Made by a program: the position numbers and the translations under genes. This document shows positions 1 through 9,721 of a stretch of 64,000 bases of DNA, in pieces. The stretch lies in the NCBI RefSeq assembly GCF_963668385.1, contig NZ_OY764327.1, positions 5,242,501 through 5,306,500 on the forward strand, read 5' to 3'. Numbering within the stretch: position 1 is the stretch's first letter; each line of letters starts with the position of its first letter. The notes under the pieces are model-generated. The model searched no databases. It was not told where the DNA came from and was given only the letters and a program-made list of their open reading frames with translations. This DNA is from an uncultured Carboxylicivirga sp. (GTDB lineage: Bacteria; Bacteroidota; Bacteroidia; Bacteroidales; Marinilabiliaceae).

Positions 1-796
1 CATCTTTAATATGCTTAACCGTGTTGCCGATAGCTTACTGCCTGTTTATGAAGGAATCAAGCAGAATGTAGCTAAAGCAACAGTTATTGGTAGTGATGAA
101 TCAGGCGTAAAGGTTAACAACAATAACTATTGGACTTGGACATGGCAATCTTCAACAGAAACATTTATCACCATCGCACCAAGCCGTGGCTATGTAACTA
201 TTGATAATGAATTTCCTGATGGATTTCCAGGAGCAGTGCTAGTTAGTGACTCATTAAGTGCACAGCTTAAAACACCTGCATTGTTACATCAGTTGTGTTT
301 GGCTCACTTAATGCGCGAACTCAATGCCTTTATCGAGATATCTGACAGTCAATGGGCTAGATTGCTGAAAACGGTATTTGAAAAATCCATTGAACTCAAA
401 AAGACCTTGACTCCCGATCAATATGATAAACCACTAGCAGAACGCAGCCTCATTGAACATGCACTTGATGAACTCTTAAAATGTCCGTTTCAGGAAAATA
501 TACCAAAGTTAGCTGCATTTCAAAAACGCTTAATAAAATGGAGAGATGCTGTTTTTACATTCTTATATCACCCTGATGTACCATTTGACAACAATGGTTC
601 TGAACGGGCTATCCGGAATATCAAAGTCAAACAAAAAGTCTCTGGTGGCTTCAGATCCGACAGAGGTGCCTCTATTTTTGCAATTATCAGATCAACGATT
701 GATACTTGGATTAAGCGATCCGCTAATATATTTGAAATGCTAAGATTTTCAATTGAATTGGCTGAGCATAAGTCACAATTTTATTCCCTTAAGTAA
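1..796 (+). CDS. IS66-family transposase, C-terminal part (cut by window edge)
   Basis: The reading frame is open from the first base, so the protein starts outside the window; the ATG at 11 is internal. IS66 (TnpC) transposases carry a DDE catalytic core. Here the candidate residues are the Asp in GSDESGVKV, the Asp in VLVSDSL and the Glu in NGSERAIRN. The HQLCLAHLMREL segment and the C-terminal GGFRSDRGA are also typical of the family. About 265 of the usual roughly 500 residues are present and the visible part looks intact. Whether the full IS is active cannot be judged, because the N-terminus and the usual tnpA/tnpB partners lie outside the window. Confidence 0.9.
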   Translation, partial: IFNMLNRVADSLLPVYEGIKQNVAKATVIGSDESGVKVNNNNYWTWTWQSSTETFITIAPSRGYVTIDNEFPDGFPGAVLVSDSLSAQLKTPALLHQLCLAHLMRELNAFIEISDSQWARLLKTVFEKSIELKKTLTPDQYDKPLAERSLIEHALDELLKCPFQENIPKLAAFQKRLIKWRDAVFTFLYHPDVPFDNNGSERAIRNIKVKQKVSGGFRSDRGASIFAIIRSTIDTWIKRSANIFEMLRFSIELAEHKSQFYSLK

Positions 797-833
797 CCCT
801 GTGTTTTGTTGACACAACACAACCTGAGTTGTT
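796..833. repeat. Possible right end of the IS66 element
   Basis: Directly after the transposase stop lies a short palindromic stretch, GTGTTTTGTTGACACAACAC, where the terminal inverted repeat of an IS66 element is expected. The left end is outside the window, so the repeat cannot be confirmed. Confidence 0.35.
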
Positions 834-834
834 A

Positions 835-1455
835 CTAAAAATATCTTGTTTTTATAGATTCTAAGTATTCTTTAGTAAGATTAGGCGAAGCTTTGTCTGG
901 CACAAAAACACTTAACACTCTTAAATTATGATCAACTACTAAATAGTAAGGAAAATTCAACTCCTCAACAGGAATATTCAGACTGGAAGTATTATATACA
1001 TTTGTATTTTGAATTTCATATGTCTGTATATCCATTTTAAACAACCTCACATTCCTGGTTTGATCAAGGTAAATTATATTTTTTTTTTCAATGCTATTTA
1101 CCCAATTAGATAACATTTTTATTGAATACTTAACACAACTCTCACAATCACTCCTGGAAAAGCGACAAATGAGGGTATTTGAATTTTTATTTTTGAGTAT
1201 TACTTTAATTGAACTTTTATTGTTGAGGGAATCATGAATCACATTATTTTGAAGAAAAAGATTGCAATTAGATAATGTTACGATAGAATTTATTCGGTAA
1301 GTTTCAAGATTTTTTTCTTTAATGGTCTCTCTCGTTATGTTTTGAAATTTACATTGTGTTACTTTTTTTTTTAATTTCGAGTATTTTACCAATATAAAAA
1401 CATTAAAAAAAATAAAACTTATTAATATACCCAATTGAAAAAAACGACCTTTCAT
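835..1455 (-). CDS. Membrane-anchored thioredoxin-like protein
   Basis: The 206-residue protein has one N-terminal membrane helix (about residues 8-24) and a soluble domain with a CxxC pair (CESC, residues 104-107) after a beta strand (TLICRFSRSDC). This is the layout of TlpA/thioredoxin-like proteins anchored in the inner membrane and facing the periplasm. The gene starts 2 bp after the stop of the beta-propeller gene upstream and is the last of a three-gene block beginning with an NVEALA-like peptide. In Bacteroidota such peptides are often found with a beta-propeller protein and a thioredoxin-like protein. A role in disulfide handling of the Cys-containing peptide is inference. Similarity outside the CxxC region is weak. 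Confidence 0.6.
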   Translation of the reverse strand: MKGRFFQLGILISFIFFNVFILVKYSKLKKKVTQCKFQNITRETIKEKNLETYRINSIVTLSNCNLFLQNNVIHDSLNNKSSIKVILKNKNSNTLICRFSRSDCESCVKYSIKMLSNWVNSIEKKNIIYLDQTRNVRLFKMDIQTYEIQNTNVYNTSSLNIPVEELNFPYYLVVDHNLRVLSVFVPDKASPNLTKEYLESIKTRYF

Positions 1456-1457
1456 TT

Positions 1458-2708
1458 TCAGAATTTTTTTAATTTGAATAGTACTACAACTGGATTATCT
1501 TCAACAGTGAGATCTTTTATTTTCTCTTTGTCTGATTTAGAAATTATTGTACTTTTAGTTGCAAATAAATCATTATTACTAGGCAAATACCAAGAAATAA
1601 AATAGTCTCGATCAAAAGAAATAGGAAATGCAATTGGCGGAATTTCATTTATATCATAATTAGCTTGTGTGCCTCCAATTAAATTTCCAGATTCTTTATC
1701 TCTATATATAACTGTTGTTGCACCTACATGCCAATTATGTAGAAAAAATACTTGATGATTTTTTACATCTATGTATCTACCTAGGAAAAAATAATAATCA
1801 TTTTCCTTTGCATTCTCATTAAAATTTTTCCATTTACCTACAGTATTAGCAAACGGCATCTTCTTATTACTATAGTCAAGGAGATATCTTGCTTTCAATT
1901 GATTGAAATCACTATCGTATGTATAAATGGTATCTATGAATTTCTGTGTTATGTAAATTGAATCATTATTTTTATAAAGATAACTTTTGTTTTCAAGATT
2001 AACATCTGTTTTCTTAGAAGGTAATCCTATCGATATTAATCTTAAATCTTTATTGGTTAACACCATTCGAAAATCACAAAATTTTCCCAGATGATTATTA
2101 TCCTGTTCATTGTTTATCTTGAACATATAACCATTTCTAGTTACTATAAAGTTATGAAAATCGAAAGCCAATCGTTGCTGTCTCTTATAATGTCCAGTAG
2201 AATTATAAAAAACAAAAAACGAATGTTCATAAATTACTAATTCTTGCTTTTCTTCATCAAAATCCATATCATACATTCGATTAAGCTCTCCAGGCCCATT
2301 ACCATGTGGTATTCGCCTAATAAACCTGCCATTAATATCAAAAATAACAACTCCTCCTCCTTTAAAATCATCATGGACATAAATACAGGAATCGGTAATA
2401 ATTATCTTTCTAATTTCATCAAGCAGACACTCCTTACTAGTTTCAAGAGGTATAAGCTTTATTTCTTTAATATTTTGGCCAAAGCTAAACGATTGTTTCT
2501 TAAGGAAAGGATTTAAATTTATTTTAATTATAGAATCAATTTCAGTGTTTAAAACTGCCACCGAATCGATGTGTAAAGAATCAATTTGTGGTTGAGAATA
2601 CCTAGTTTTTTTTGATGGTAAGTTTGTACATCCTAGAAATAGAATAAAACTAATAATTACAACAACATACTTAATCATATAAAAATTTATCTTAAAAGAG
2701 ATACTCAT
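1458..2708 (-). CDS. 6-bladed beta-propeller lipoprotein
   Basis: The 416-residue protein has a lipoprotein signal (hydrophobic stretch ending in FLFLGC, Cys27) followed by the pattern of Bacteroidota 6-bladed beta-propeller proteins: a conserved start (FGQNIKEIKLIPLET), repeated strands such as IFDINGRFIRRIPHGNGPGEL, and a C-terminal VVVLFKLKKF. An alternative start ten codons in (2678) would give a shorter signal peptide. These proteins usually occur beside NVEALA-type peptides, as here, 30 bp downstream of one. Their substrates are unknown; a surface or periplasmic binding role for the exported peptide is inference. Confidence 0.75.
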   Translation of the reverse strand: MSISFKINFYMIKYVVVIISFILFLGCTNLPSKKTRYSQPQIDSLHIDSVAVLNTEIDSIIKINLNPFLKKQSFSFGQNIKEIKLIPLETSKECLLDEIRKIIITDSCIYVHDDFKGGGVVIFDINGRFIRRIPHGNGPGELNRMYDMDFDEEKQELVIYEHSFFVFYNSTGHYKRQQRLAFDFHNFIVTRNGYMFKINNEQDNNHLGKFCDFRMVLTNKDLRLISIGLPSKKTDVNLENKSYLYKNNDSIYITQKFIDTIYTYDSDFNQLKARYLLDYSNKKMPFANTVGKWKNFNENAKENDYYFFLGRYIDVKNHQVFFLHNWHVGATTVIYRDKESGNLIGGTQANYDINEIPPIAFPISFDRDYFISWYLPSNNDLFATKSTIISKSDKEKIKDLTVEDNPVVVLFKLKKF

Positions 2709-2738
2709 TTTAGTATAATGAGTATCTCATAGTTAATA

Positions 2739-3134
2739 TTAACAAGCAACTGGTGTACAATTAATACTACCAGAACCACATCTTATATCTGTTCTTCCTT
2801 CAGGATTTTCTTGATAATGGGACCCTGAACCAGAGGCTGAACCAGAGGCACCTCCATATGAACCCGATGCACTGCCACTTCCACTTCCATACTCAACACT
2901 CGGACATGGTTCCTGAATTATTGATTCATCCTTAGTCCAACCTTGCCCTTGCCAAACATTGCTCCAACCTCCAGGTTGTGCACTACCGGATCCATAAACT
3001 GTTGCTAAAATTTTTCCCATTACATTCCATTGTAAATGGGAACTCGAACTGCCATCTAACACTACATTTACATTAAGTGTCAAAATTGCTGCAATGGCCA
3101 ATAAGCCAAAAGCATTAAAAACTTTCTTTTTCAT
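2739..3134 (-). CDS. NVEALA-like exported peptide with Gly/Ser repeats
   Basis: The 131-residue protein starts with a basic, hydrophobic leader (MKKKVFNAFGLLAIAAI) followed by LNVNVVLDGSSSS, which resembles the leader of NVEALA-domain peptides (NVNVAL pattern). The mature part holds four Cys (77, 119, 126, 131; the last is the C-terminal residue) and a low-complexity run of Gly-Ser dipeptides at about residues 82-105. It is the first gene of a three-gene block with the beta-propeller and thioredoxin-like genes. NVEALA peptides have no established function. The Gly/Ser tract is not part of the usual family description and could be a spacer or a modification substrate. The family match rests on the leader and the context only. 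Confidence 0.65.
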   Translation of the reverse strand: MKKKVFNAFGLLAIAAILTLNVNVVLDGSSSSHLQWNVMGKILATVYGSGSAQPGGWSNVWQGQGWTKDESIIQEPCPSVEYGSGSGSASGSYGGASGSASGSGSHYQENPEGRTDIRCGSGSINCTPVAC

Positions 3135-3272
3135 AAATAAAAATTTTAAATTATAAAAAAATTTGATACCCTATAACAGGAACATCATACAGTGTAATAT
3201 TTAGCATGCATAAATATTAGGTAGAATAAAATTGAACCTTGCGTATAAATCCGTTTAACGATATTTTATGAT

Positions 3273-4595
3273 TCAATATTTTTTTACTGGAAGTACTCTT
3301 TCTCTAGATTTTACTACTATTGTTATGCAATCACTAATAATACTTCCAAGTAGTAGAATAATAAAAGGAATCACAGGTAAAAGAACCCGTTCCCAAGTGC
3401 TATCATCAACACCCCCAACAATGGTTAACATCACAATTAGAATGGTAGTTAACAATAAAAAAACGTTATACTCAAGGATTTCTTTAAAGATAAATATCCG
3501 AACTATTGTTGTAAGAAATAAAAGTGCAATGATAAGTATGTAATAATACCCTTTACAGCTAAAAAAGGTACGATTCGAAAAAATAAATACCTTTTCAAAC
3601 ATGTACTTTATATATACAGATGTTTTCATAGCATCACTAATCAATGGTGCCACAGTATCTCTGTTATACCCTAAATTATTATATGGCAATTTCCTCAAGG
3701 ATTTCATAAACTCATTATCAGGATAGATAACAGGAAAAGTAGCCAGCTTTTCCTGTATTATATCATGTTCATTGTGCATCCAATGCATTGTAGTATAATC
3801 TCCTTTCGAAATACATGTGTCTATTGTATTTGCAAATTTCTCATCAGACACTAACCGATATGCCTTACTATGTATCACATTGAGAAAGTTATTATCCTGG
3901 GTAACTATTGATAATCCCCAATAATCATTTTGTACATAATTTAGTGTACAATAGCCCAATATCCCAATTATACTTATGGCAAATGAGAAGATCATCTTCT
4001 TGTAAGTATTTTTAATAAGGAACCTAAACAGCAGAACAAAACCTACAATACCATAAAACAGAATCCCGGCCGGTTTAATCATAACCAGCAGAAAAATGAT
4101 TACTCCTGATCCAATAATATTCCATTTCGCAGGTTTCTCCAAATAAGAAATCATAAAAAAAAGAAACAATACAATAAAAGAAATAAATAGTGATTCGGGA
4201 TAAACACAATAATTATAATAAAGCAAATAGGGAAAGGCACTATAAAATATTGAACAGATTACAGACAATACTTTATTTTTAAAAATAATCTTACATGCAA
4301 AGTAAAACGGAATGATGCTTAGATAAGATACAATATGCTGGAAGATCAACACATTCTCGAAATACTCCAAAGGATTAATCATCTTTATCAATGACAAAAT
4401 AAAAGGATAAAACGGAGTTCTGAAATTATCAATCAAACCGTGAAGAATATTTTCAGCTGCATATGTATAGGATACTGTATCAAAAATATATACAAGATTT
4501 GAATTGAATTCAAGATACAAATTACGCAAGGTTAATCCCAAAAGAAGACTCCAAAATAATCCGGATCTGAACAATGTTTCAATATTGAATTTCAT
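3273..4595 (-). CDS. Polytopic GT-C-like glycosyltransferase (ArnT/PMT type)
   Basis: The 440-residue membrane protein has about 10-11 predicted hydrophobic helices. After the first helix it shows a loop with an acidic residue (IFDTVSYTYAAENILHG) followed by RTPFYPFILSL, the usual layout of GT-C enzymes of the ArnT/protein-mannosyltransferase type, where an Asp in the first periplasmic loop is catalytic. Such enzymes transfer sugar from a polyprenyl-phosphate donor outside the inner membrane. It is the last gene of a long minus-strand block that includes a GT2 able to make such a donor. Acceptor and sugar cannot be told from sequence. Confidence 0.65.
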   Translation of the reverse strand: MKFNIETLFRSGLFWSLLLGLTLRNLYLEFNSNLVYIFDTVSYTYAAENILHGLIDNFRTPFYPFILSLIKMINPLEYFENVLIFQHIVSYLSIIPFYFACKIIFKNKVLSVICSIFYSAFPYLLYYNYCVYPESLFISFIVLFLFFMISYLEKPAKWNIIGSGVIIFLLVMIKPAGILFYGIVGFVLLFRFLIKNTYKKMIFSFAISIIGILGYCTLNYVQNDYWGLSIVTQDNNFLNVIHSKAYRLVSDEKFANTIDTCISKGDYTTMHWMHNEHDIIQEKLATFPVIYPDNEFMKSLRKLPYNNLGYNRDTVAPLISDAMKTSVYIKYMFEKVFIFSNRTFFSCKGYYYILIIALLFLTTIVRIFIFKEILEYNVFLLLTTILIVMLTIVGGVDDSTWERVLLPVIPFIILLLGSIISDCITIVVKSRERVLPVKKY

Positions 4596-4610
4596 CTTTC
4601 CTTTATTATT

Positions 4611-7067
4611 TTACTGTTCAATAATATTAATTTCCATTTCAGCTTTAGCATCAAATCCTTCCCCTTTGAAATTTATTTTGGCTACCCCCGCTCTATCCGC
4701 CGATTTGAAATAGGCAACCAAACGCCCTCGATAAGTAGATTGACTTTGATCACTGTATTTTTCAGTGTTATCAGTATTTGCGTCACCCATGCAAACAAAT
4801 TGTAAAGGTCCATCAATCGTACAAACAATATTTATATCCTTCGAAGTTAGCGGTATGTTATTTTTATCGCTTAATGATACATAAACCTGCAAATAATCTT
4901 TACCATTAGCAACCAGGGCATTGCAATCTGATGTTTCTATTATTTTTATAGAAGATGTATCAGGCGTTTGCAAATAGTCAATATACACTTTACCATTTTT
5001 ATCCTTCCCAACAACTTTTAGCCTACCTGCATTAAAAGGAATTATCCATTTTGCTATATTTTTATCATCCTTTGATATAGTCATTTTCCCTAATGAATGA
5101 TTATTTAGAAATAATTCAACTTCCTTACAATTAGTATAACAGTAAACATTAATCAAGTCTTGTGGTAAATAGTCCCAAACAGGAAGGTACTTTGCACGAT
5201 TTCTAAAATTATCATCTTTAATATCAGAAGCTTTTATGGTTGTTAAATGAACCATAGGATTTTCACACCATAAACTTTTTCTATAATAATACTCACTACG
5301 CACATCTCCAATCAAATCAATTAGTCCGGTAGGACGGCTATGAGAAGGAAATGAATAAGCTTCTCCTATAAAATCAAAACCTTTCCATAAAAACTGTCCA
5401 AGAAAATTTTCATGATCCACAACATATTCCCACGATTCATAGTCCATATTTGCCTCGCTGGCATACATAATCCTTTCAGGAAATTTACTATGATCGGAAT
5501 CATAGCTTCCTGTTTGATAATTGTATCCAACCACATCTAAAGCATCGGCATAGCCAATTTTGGTTGCCAACACACTCAATGCTAATCCTGCCGTAACAGG
5601 CCGTGATGCATCCAGCTTTTTTATGCAGAAAGACAGTTCACGAGCAATTTTACCTAACCTTGTAGCGTTAGGTAACTGCGGATTATAATGAGCCCACTTA
5701 ATTGTGTTCTCATCACTGTTTAGTATCGGATGCGAATACGGATCGGTAGGATACTCAATTTCATTACCAATACTCCACATGATAATGGAAGGGTGATTCC
5801 TGTTTCTAAGAACCTGATCTGTTACATCAACCTCATACCAATCGTTAAAATAACCGGAAGTACCCTTTAATGATGGCGTACCATTATTTCTGCCTTGTAC
5901 CCACTTTCGTTTAGGTAGTTCCCATTCATCATACATTTCATCAATGACCAAAAATCCCATTTGGTCGCACAAATCCATAAACTCAGATGAAAATGCATTA
6001 TGAGCCAAACGAAGCGCATTGCAGCCCATTTCTTTTAGAAGATTTAAACGATACGCCCAAACCTTATCTGGTACTGCAACACCCAAACAGCCTCCATCCT
6101 GATGCAAACAAACCCCTTTTAGTTTTATTAGATGATCATTAAGAAACATCCCTTTATCAGCCGAATACTCAATCTTTCTAATTCCCAAAGTTGTTACCTG
6201 TTTATCAAGCTCAATACCATCTTTTTTTATACTGGTGTGAAGTTGGTAAAGATCCGGTGTTTCAGGCGACCAAAGCCTTGGATTATCTGCTTCAATATTC
6301 TGGGTAATTATACTTTCCTCTCCTGAACCGATCAAAACCTGCTGATTATTATTAGCAATAGTATCGTTACCAAATAAAAGGTAATTTTCAATTTCAACAT
6401 TAAAGTCTTTTGAGAATTCATTTATTAAGTTGGTTTCAACCTGCACTGTTGCATGCTTCTTTGAAACATTATTGGCAACCGCATAAACGCCCCATTTTTT
6501 AATATAAAGTGGATAAGTTGAAATTAATTGTACATTTCGATAAATACCGGAACCAGTATACCATCTTGAATCGGCAAACTCGGAATGATTAACCTTTATG
6601 GCAATTAGATTGTCTTTCCCATAATCAAGGTAATCACTAATATCATAATAAAAAGAAACATATCCATTAGGGCGATATCCAACTTCATTACCATTAACCC
6701 AAACAGTACTATTATTTGAAATCCCCCCGAAATAAATAAATACCTTCCTCCCTTCTTCCTCCTTATCAACAAAAAAAGATTTTCGGTACCACCCAATGCC
6801 TCCGGGAAGATAACCTGTACCGCTGGCCCACTCTTCACTAAAAGACTCTTTTATACCCCAATCATGTGGCAAATCAATATCCAACCATAATGAATCATTC
6901 AATTCCGTGGATTCCCCATTATTTATATCTCCTTTATTAAACTTCCAATTGAAATTAAAATTTTTTGTTGTTCGCCCTGGAGGTTGATTATTATCAACAA
7001 ATTTCTTCTTACAAGATATATTTAAGACTAGAAAGATGGTTCCCAATAGCATATTAATTGGCTTCAT
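4611..7067 (-). CDS. Glycoside hydrolase family 2 lipoprotein, beta-galactosidase-like
   Basis: The 818-residue protein has a lipoprotein signal (LVLNISC, Cys19) and the GH2 domain order: sugar-binding jelly roll (about 35-190), immunoglobulin-like sandwich (about 195-300), TIM barrel (about 305-600) and C-terminal sandwiches. The catalytic acid/base is in SIGNEIEYP (Glu436) and the nucleophile in MYASEAN (Glu538). The HDWGIKESF and GGIGWYRKSF segments are typical of Bacteroidota GH2 beta-galactosidases. It acts on beta-galactosides or related sugars at the outer membrane or in the periplasm. It lies between two sugar-transfer genes (spacings 15 and 3 bp), so it may trim or remodel the glycan made by this cluster rather than serve nutrition. 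No SusC/SusD pair is nearby. Confidence 0.85.
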   Translation of the reverse strand: MKPINMLLGTIFLVLNISCKKKFVDNNQPPGRTTKNFNFNWKFNKGDINNGESTELNDSLWLDIDLPHDWGIKESFSEEWASGTGYLPGGIGWYRKSFFVDKEEEGRKVFIYFGGISNNSTVWVNGNEVGYRPNGYVSFYYDISDYLDYGKDNLIAIKVNHSEFADSRWYTGSGIYRNVQLISTYPLYIKKWGVYAVANNVSKKHATVQVETNLINEFSKDFNVEIENYLLFGNDTIANNNQQVLIGSGEESIITQNIEADNPRLWSPETPDLYQLHTSIKKDGIELDKQVTTLGIRKIEYSADKGMFLNDHLIKLKGVCLHQDGGCLGVAVPDKVWAYRLNLLKEMGCNALRLAHNAFSSEFMDLCDQMGFLVIDEMYDEWELPKRKWVQGRNNGTPSLKGTSGYFNDWYEVDVTDQVLRNRNHPSIIMWSIGNEIEYPTDPYSHPILNSDENTIKWAHYNPQLPNATRLGKIARELSFCIKKLDASRPVTAGLALSVLATKIGYADALDVVGYNYQTGSYDSDHSKFPERIMYASEANMDYESWEYVVDHENFLGQFLWKGFDFIGEAYSFPSHSRPTGLIDLIGDVRSEYYYRKSLWCENPMVHLTTIKASDIKDDNFRNRAKYLPVWDYLPQDLINVYCYTNCKEVELFLNNHSLGKMTISKDDKNIAKWIIPFNAGRLKVVGKDKNGKVYIDYLQTPDTSSIKIIETSDCNALVANGKDYLQVYVSLSDKNNIPLTSKDINIVCTIDGPLQFVCMGDANTDNTEKYSDQSQSTYRGRLVAYFKSADRAGVAKINFKGEGFDAKAEMEINIIEQ

Positions 7068-7070
7068 AAA

Positions 7071-8297
7071 TTATTGATTTAAACAATAAATTTGCATTTC
7101 ACTTTTAATTACAATTGATTTATTCAAATAAACTAATGAATGGTTTATTGCTTTTAAATCTAAAATACTTACAAAAAAGCTATTGAAGATAAGTTGTACC
7201 CCAAGTACTAAACTGGCTACTGCCGGAATAACCACTCTAAATACTTCGGTAGGTTGAAGATTGCCAAAGTTGTTTTTATCCCAGATTAAAAAACTGTAAC
7301 CTGTAAGCATACAGCCTAAAAGCATCAATACAAAACCGGCTATTATTCCCTTTTCGAGTGAGAACCACTTTTTAAACCGCATCAACCAAACGGGTTCTTC
7401 AATCAGATTTGATTGAACGGCTAACATTTTTGCCTGAAAATAAAATGCGATAACCTGCCATCCCATAACGGCTGCCATAGCAGAGTAGAGCATAGTATGA
7501 ATATCAAAGGTAATTGTACCCAAACTTACGGGTCCAAAACAAAGCATTGAAGTAATAAGTACCCCTAAAAATGTAATAATGAACCCTGGATATAGAAATA
7601 ACCACTTAGGGCTGTATAAGAGAAGAAAACGTAAATGCCGCCAGCCATCGTGCCAGGTACGTAAATGCGGTGCACGGCTTCTGCCATCAGGATAGAGTTT
7701 AACAGGAACTTCAGCAATGGTCAAATTGTTTAGAACAGATTTAACCACCATCTCAGAAGCAAATTCCATTCCAGTGGTACACAACCCTATACCCAATATA
7801 GCAGTACGATTAAAACCACGTAAACCACAATGAAAATCTTTTATCGCACTTTTAAAAAACAATCGTCCAATAAAAGAAAGAACAGGATTACCCAGATAGC
7901 GGTGTAAAAAGGGCATAGCTCCTTTTTCAATGCCTCCTTTAAATCGGTTGCCCATTACCAAATCGTTTCCTTCTCCTAGTTTGCTAACAAACTTCATAAT
8001 ATCGCCAAAGTCATAACTATCGTCAGCATCACCCATAATAATATATTCTCCCTGAGCCTGTTGAATGCCTGCAATCAGCGCACTACCATACCCTTTTTCG
8101 TCAACATTAATAACACGTGCACCCAATTCTGTTGCTATTTCAATTGACGAATCAGTACTACCATTATCCGCTATTAAAATCTCGGCCAACAGATTATGCT
8201 TTTCAATCGCATCCTTCGCCTTTTTTATACATATCCCAAGGGTTTCTTCTTCATTCAGGCAGGGCATTAATACAGTTAATTCCAGTTGATATTCCAT
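7071..8297 (-). CDS. GT2 polyprenyl-phosphate sugar synthase-like, with C-terminal membrane helices
   Basis: The 408-residue protein begins with a GT-A fold of family GT2: NEEETL near the start, IADNGSTDSS, then the acidic motif MGDADDSYDF that binds metal and nucleotide sugar. The first about 230 residues resemble dolichol/polyprenyl-phosphate mannose or glucose synthases. The C-terminal part has about four hydrophobic helices (starting WLFLYPGFIITFLG). The expected reaction is transfer of a hexose from a nucleotide sugar to polyprenyl phosphate on the cytoplasmic face. This would supply donor for the three GT-C-like membrane proteins encoded in the same block. Confidence 0.8.
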   Translation of the reverse strand: MEYQLELTVLMPCLNEEETLGICIKKAKDAIEKHNLLAEILIADNGSTDSSIEIATELGARVINVDEKGYGSALIAGIQQAQGEYIIMGDADDSYDFGDIMKFVSKLGEGNDLVMGNRFKGGIEKGAMPFLHRYLGNPVLSFIGRLFFKSAIKDFHCGLRGFNRTAILGIGLCTTGMEFASEMVVKSVLNNLTIAEVPVKLYPDGRSRAPHLRTWHDGWRHLRFLLLYSPKWLFLYPGFIITFLGVLITSMLCFGPVSLGTITFDIHTMLYSAMAAVMGWQVIAFYFQAKMLAVQSNLIEEPVWLMRFKKWFSLEKGIIAGFVLMLLGCMLTGYSFLIWDKNNFGNLQPTEVFRVVIPAVASLVLGVQLIFNSFFVSILDLKAINHSLVYLNKSIVIKSEMQIYCLNQ

Positions 8298-8313
8298 AAA
8301 TTTTCTTTTATAG

Positions 8314-9693
8314 TTAGGATTTTGATTCTACTGATTTCATTTCATCATTGACAGCAAATAAAGAATGCTGAAAAAACAAAAAGACCGGCAAAAGCAAGAG
8401 CCAAACAACCCTTGCCTGATAACGGAAGTACACACCAGAGAAGACACTGCAAATAGCTGCATTTATAAGTACTGCCAATAATATAAAAACCGAAAACAGC
8501 CACAATTCAGGTGTAAGTTTGTTCTCAAAAAAAGCCCATATATAAAACAGTAAACAGAAGCCAAATAGTATGGTTTGAGCATAATTAATCGTACTAAAGT
8601 TCAGTTCTCCTTTTTGTTGTTTAGCATCTGAAAACTGGTCATACTCATTTGAAAAATAGGATACAAATGCGCTCTCAGATCGTTGCGTTGGTTTCCCGGC
8701 TTCACCAGTATCAAAATGACACATTTGTTTGGCAACATAAACCGAGGATTTATATACAAACTTTTTCAGGTACTTGGGAGTAGTGAAAATATCTTTTATA
8801 ATGGCGCTAAACTCATCTTTGCTACCTTCCCAACCGCCCATTTTACGAATAGGGCTATTGGGTGCCCACAGAAAACAATTAGGTAAAGTATCGCGATAAG
8901 CACATATCTGATAGTCTTTTTTGTCACAATTTTCTTCGAGATAAGGATTTACAATTCCCATCTCAACCAAATTGCCGAATAGAAATATTTCTCCTCCACG
9001 CGAACTTTTAAATCCTGCGCCATAACCATAGTGCACACTAGCTGTTAATAAATTACCGGCTAATATTAATGCAAGCGCTAGTAATAATTGGGTCGTTTTA
9101 ACAGTTATAACCTTGTATTTAAATCGAATATTATTAAATACATAACCTAAAACTATCATTATCAACAATCCCAAACAGATATAAAAATGAGAATTATGCA
9201 TTGCTGAAGCTAAAACCAGTAATACAGAAACACTGACTCTATGCATAATACTTAGACGCTTTATAAATAATAGCAAACCTAAACAGAGAATAGAAACAGA
9301 AGTAAAAACATCAGCCAACAACCAACTAACATCAAAAGAAGCACCTGTACAAAAGGTTATAAGCACAATAAAGACTAAAAAGTACTTTTTATAATACATT
9401 GCTTTAGAAAACAACTTAAAATACAAATAAAGCAAATAGCTAACGATAATAGCCTGTAAAACAATAACCAACCACAACGTCTGTTGCAAGCTAACAAAGT
9501 ACATAAATAAGCCATACATAATAGGCCTGTCTGGTCCTACATATCCTTGAAATGCATGATCGAGATACATTGCTGTATCACTATTAAAATAAAGTGGATA
9601 GTGATTATAAAGGGCCCAGAAACACAGAATGAAGGCACCAAATAATACTACTCCAACTTCAGTCAAATATATTTTCAGTTTATCTTTATTCAT
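8314..9693 (-). CDS. Polytopic membrane protein, GT-C-like
   Basis: The 459-residue protein has about 11 hydrophobic helices and a first periplasmic loop YPLYFNSDTAMYLDHAF with two acidic residues, as in GT-C glycosyltransferases. It is a distant paralogue of the next gene upstream: both have N-Y-PL---NS near residue 30, followed by YGLF and LWL-I--QA. The central soluble region (about residues 215-340) carries several Cys and is probably periplasmic. Part of a continuous block with spacings of 16-28 bp. Family assignment by layout only; it could also be a flippase or a glycan-modifying membrane enzyme. Confidence 0.5.
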   Translation of the reverse strand: MNKDKLKIYLTEVGVVLFGAFILCFWALYNHYPLYFNSDTAMYLDHAFQGYVGPDRPIMYGLFMYFVSLQQTLWLVIVLQAIIVSYLLYLYFKLFSKAMYYKKYFLVFIVLITFCTGASFDVSWLLADVFTSVSILCLGLLLFIKRLSIMHRVSVSVLLVLASAMHNSHFYICLGLLIMIVLGYVFNNIRFKYKVITVKTTQLLLALALILAGNLLTASVHYGYGAGFKSSRGGEIFLFGNLVEMGIVNPYLEENCDKKDYQICAYRDTLPNCFLWAPNSPIRKMGGWEGSKDEFSAIIKDIFTTPKYLKKFVYKSSVYVAKQMCHFDTGEAGKPTQRSESAFVSYFSNEYDQFSDAKQQKGELNFSTINYAQTILFGFCLLFYIWAFFENKLTPELWLFSVFILLAVLINAAICSVFSGVYFRYQARVVWLLLLPVFLFFQHSLFAVNDEMKSVESKS

Positions 9694-9721
9694 TTACCTA
9701 ATTATTAGCGATCCACTATTA

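Noticed and set aside
4611-7067. Polysaccharide utilisation locus around the GH2 gene
   Set aside because: No SusC/SusD pair, no further hydrolases and no transporter are present; the neighbours are sugar-transfer genes.
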